Of a DNA stretch of 23,265 nucleotides, positions 22,778 through 23,265 are shown piece after piece. The DNA comes from a virus: positions 1-23,265 of the IMG/VR virus record IMGVR_UViG_3300042465_001674. One strand, 5' to 3'. The notes beneath the pieces were generated by a model. That model worked only from the letters and a program-made list of their open reading frames with translations, did not search any database and was not told the origin of the DNA. A program made the translations under genes and the position numbers. Position 1 is the stretch's first letter. Every line of letters starts with the position of its first letter.

Positions 22778-22999
22778 ATGAACGCAACTGCAATAATTAA
22801 ACTTTTAGGTGGGCCAACCCGTATATCCAAGCTAGTTGGGGTATCTGTACCAGCCGTGTCTATGTGGCAAAACAGTGAGATTCCAATGGATAAGCTGGTC
22901 ATGTTGGCAGCAACCCTAGAAAAAGAGAGTCATGGGCTAATTACCCGAAAAAGCCTGTTTCCAAATAATTTTCAAATGATATGGCCTGAACTGGAATAA
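22778..22999 (+). CDS. YdaS/Cro-like transcriptional repressor
   Basis: 73 residues. The N-terminus gives a helix-turn-helix of the YdaS/Cro group: L-L-G-G-P-T-R-I-S-K-L-V-G-V-S-V-P-A-V-S-M-W at residues 9-30. I-P-M-D-K-L and the ending W-P-E-L-E complete the family pattern (in homologs often I-W-P-E-L). The gene diverges from the leftward operon and lies behind a promoter with a matching operator, so autoregulation is likely. No SD is visible; a leaderless mRNA is expected. Whether it is the lytic Cro-type regulator or the only repressor cannot be decided; no integrase or second repressor lies in the window. Confidence 0.8.
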   Translation: MNATAIIKLLGGPTRISKLVGVSVPAVSMWQNSEIPMDKLVMLAATLEKESHGLITRKSLFPNNFQMIWPELE

Positions 23000-23004
23000 T
23001 CGTA

Positions 23005-23010
23005 TATAAT
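23005..23010 (+). promoter_or_regulatory. Perfect -10 box (TATAAT) of the structured RNA
   Basis: TATAAT in GTATATAATG, six bases after the repressor stop. No good -35 at 16-18 bp. The predicted start is near 23017, just before the first pairing arm. Confidence 0.55.
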
Positions 23011-23016
23011 GGCATC

Positions 23017-23265
23017 AAGCGGATTGAACCCTGCGATGTTTTATATACCAGCCTAGACCCTTTAGGGTTATTCTGAGCGTTTTTTAAAGGCTGGCTGGTC
23101 TTTTACAAAGCGGGTTCAACTTAGAATAACCTTAAAGGGTTTTTTCTTTTCTGCTTGGTCTTAATTGGGCGGGAACCGACACCAGCGATTAAGATACAAG
23201 AGCAACTGGGGGAAAGTTGATGCAAAAGCTCAAATATAGGTGGCGAAGTTAGTGCCTATTCAACG
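23017..23265 (+). ncRNA. Structured noncoding RNA with pseudoknot (partial, runs off window)
   Basis: This stretch has no credible gene. Stem C: 23057-23077 pairs with 23120-23140 over 21 consecutive positions (two G-T). Its 42-base loop contains GGCTGGT (23093-23099), which pairs with ACCAGCC (23047-23053), and GGGTTCAA (23112-23119), which pairs with TTGAACCC (23024-23031). Both partners lie upstream of stem C, so they cross it: a pseudoknot. A T-rich run follows. Further hairpins: 23160-23167/23186-23193 (8 bp), 23203-23207/23215-23219 (5 bp) and 23236-23242/23253-23259 (7 bp, two wobbles). The region is probably the 5' domain of a large phage RNA; alternatively stem C plus T-run is a terminator of a 130-nt RNA. 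Confidence 0.65.

Overview
The window is part of a tailed double-stranded DNA phage genome (free phage or prophage; the sequence does not decide). Gene order and proteins point to a short-tailed (podovirus-like) phage: portal end, tail fibres, scaffold, major capsid protein, connector and tail proteins, Gln/Gly-rich ejection-type proteins, then lysis. AT-rich, Shine-Dalgarno-led genes, a Gram-negative-type three-TM holin and an M15 peptidase suggest a Gram-negative host of moderate-to-low GC. A freshwater betaproteobacterium is a guess from the general look of the proteins, not something demonstrated.

Layout. Bases 1-18779 form one tightly packed rightward late block. It runs portal C-terminus; two fibre-type proteins, the second with an S74 self-cleaving chaperone; two small accessory genes; a TPR/GT9-like glycosyltransferase that appears to start at AUU; a Cys-motif protein; scaffold; major capsid; a small capsid-associated candidate; an intrinsic terminator at 7694-7726; a connector-type protein; a large tail protein with a duplicated beta module; a GNAT acetyltransferase; four probable internal/ejection proteins and one small conserved companion; a stand-alone 92-residue fibre adaptor; and a lysis cassette. 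Bases 18776-22661 form a leftward early operon with many ATGA stop/start overlaps: a 70-residue protein, an SSB-like protein with an acidic DDIPF tail, a 39-residue Cys-rich protein, a 211-residue unknown, two micro membrane proteins, a RecB/Cas4-like PD-(D/E)XK nuclease, then a second promoter and five more small genes, two of them micro membrane proteins. At 22778 a YdaS/Cro-like repressor gene diverges rightward.

Regulation. Three copies of the dyad TTAAG-N4-CTTAA (one with a terminal mismatch) lie on the cores of three predicted sigma70-type promoters: in front of the leftward operon, in front of its distal part, and in front of the repressor gene itself. This looks like a small immunity or timing switch that also controls a promoter about 2.9 kb away. 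The repressor mRNA appears to be leaderless.

Most unusual content. From 23017 to the right edge there is no gene but dense RNA-like structure behind a perfect TATAAT. A 21-bp helix has a loop that pairs back to two upstream segments, forming a pseudoknot, and at least three more hairpins follow. It reads like the 5' part of a large structured phage noncoding RNA. A second, compact 54-nt element at 19924-19977 (minus strand) folds as a three-way junction with an acceptor-like stem ending in ACCA, and lies behind a very similar -10 region. These two elements and the operator set are the best candidates for something new.
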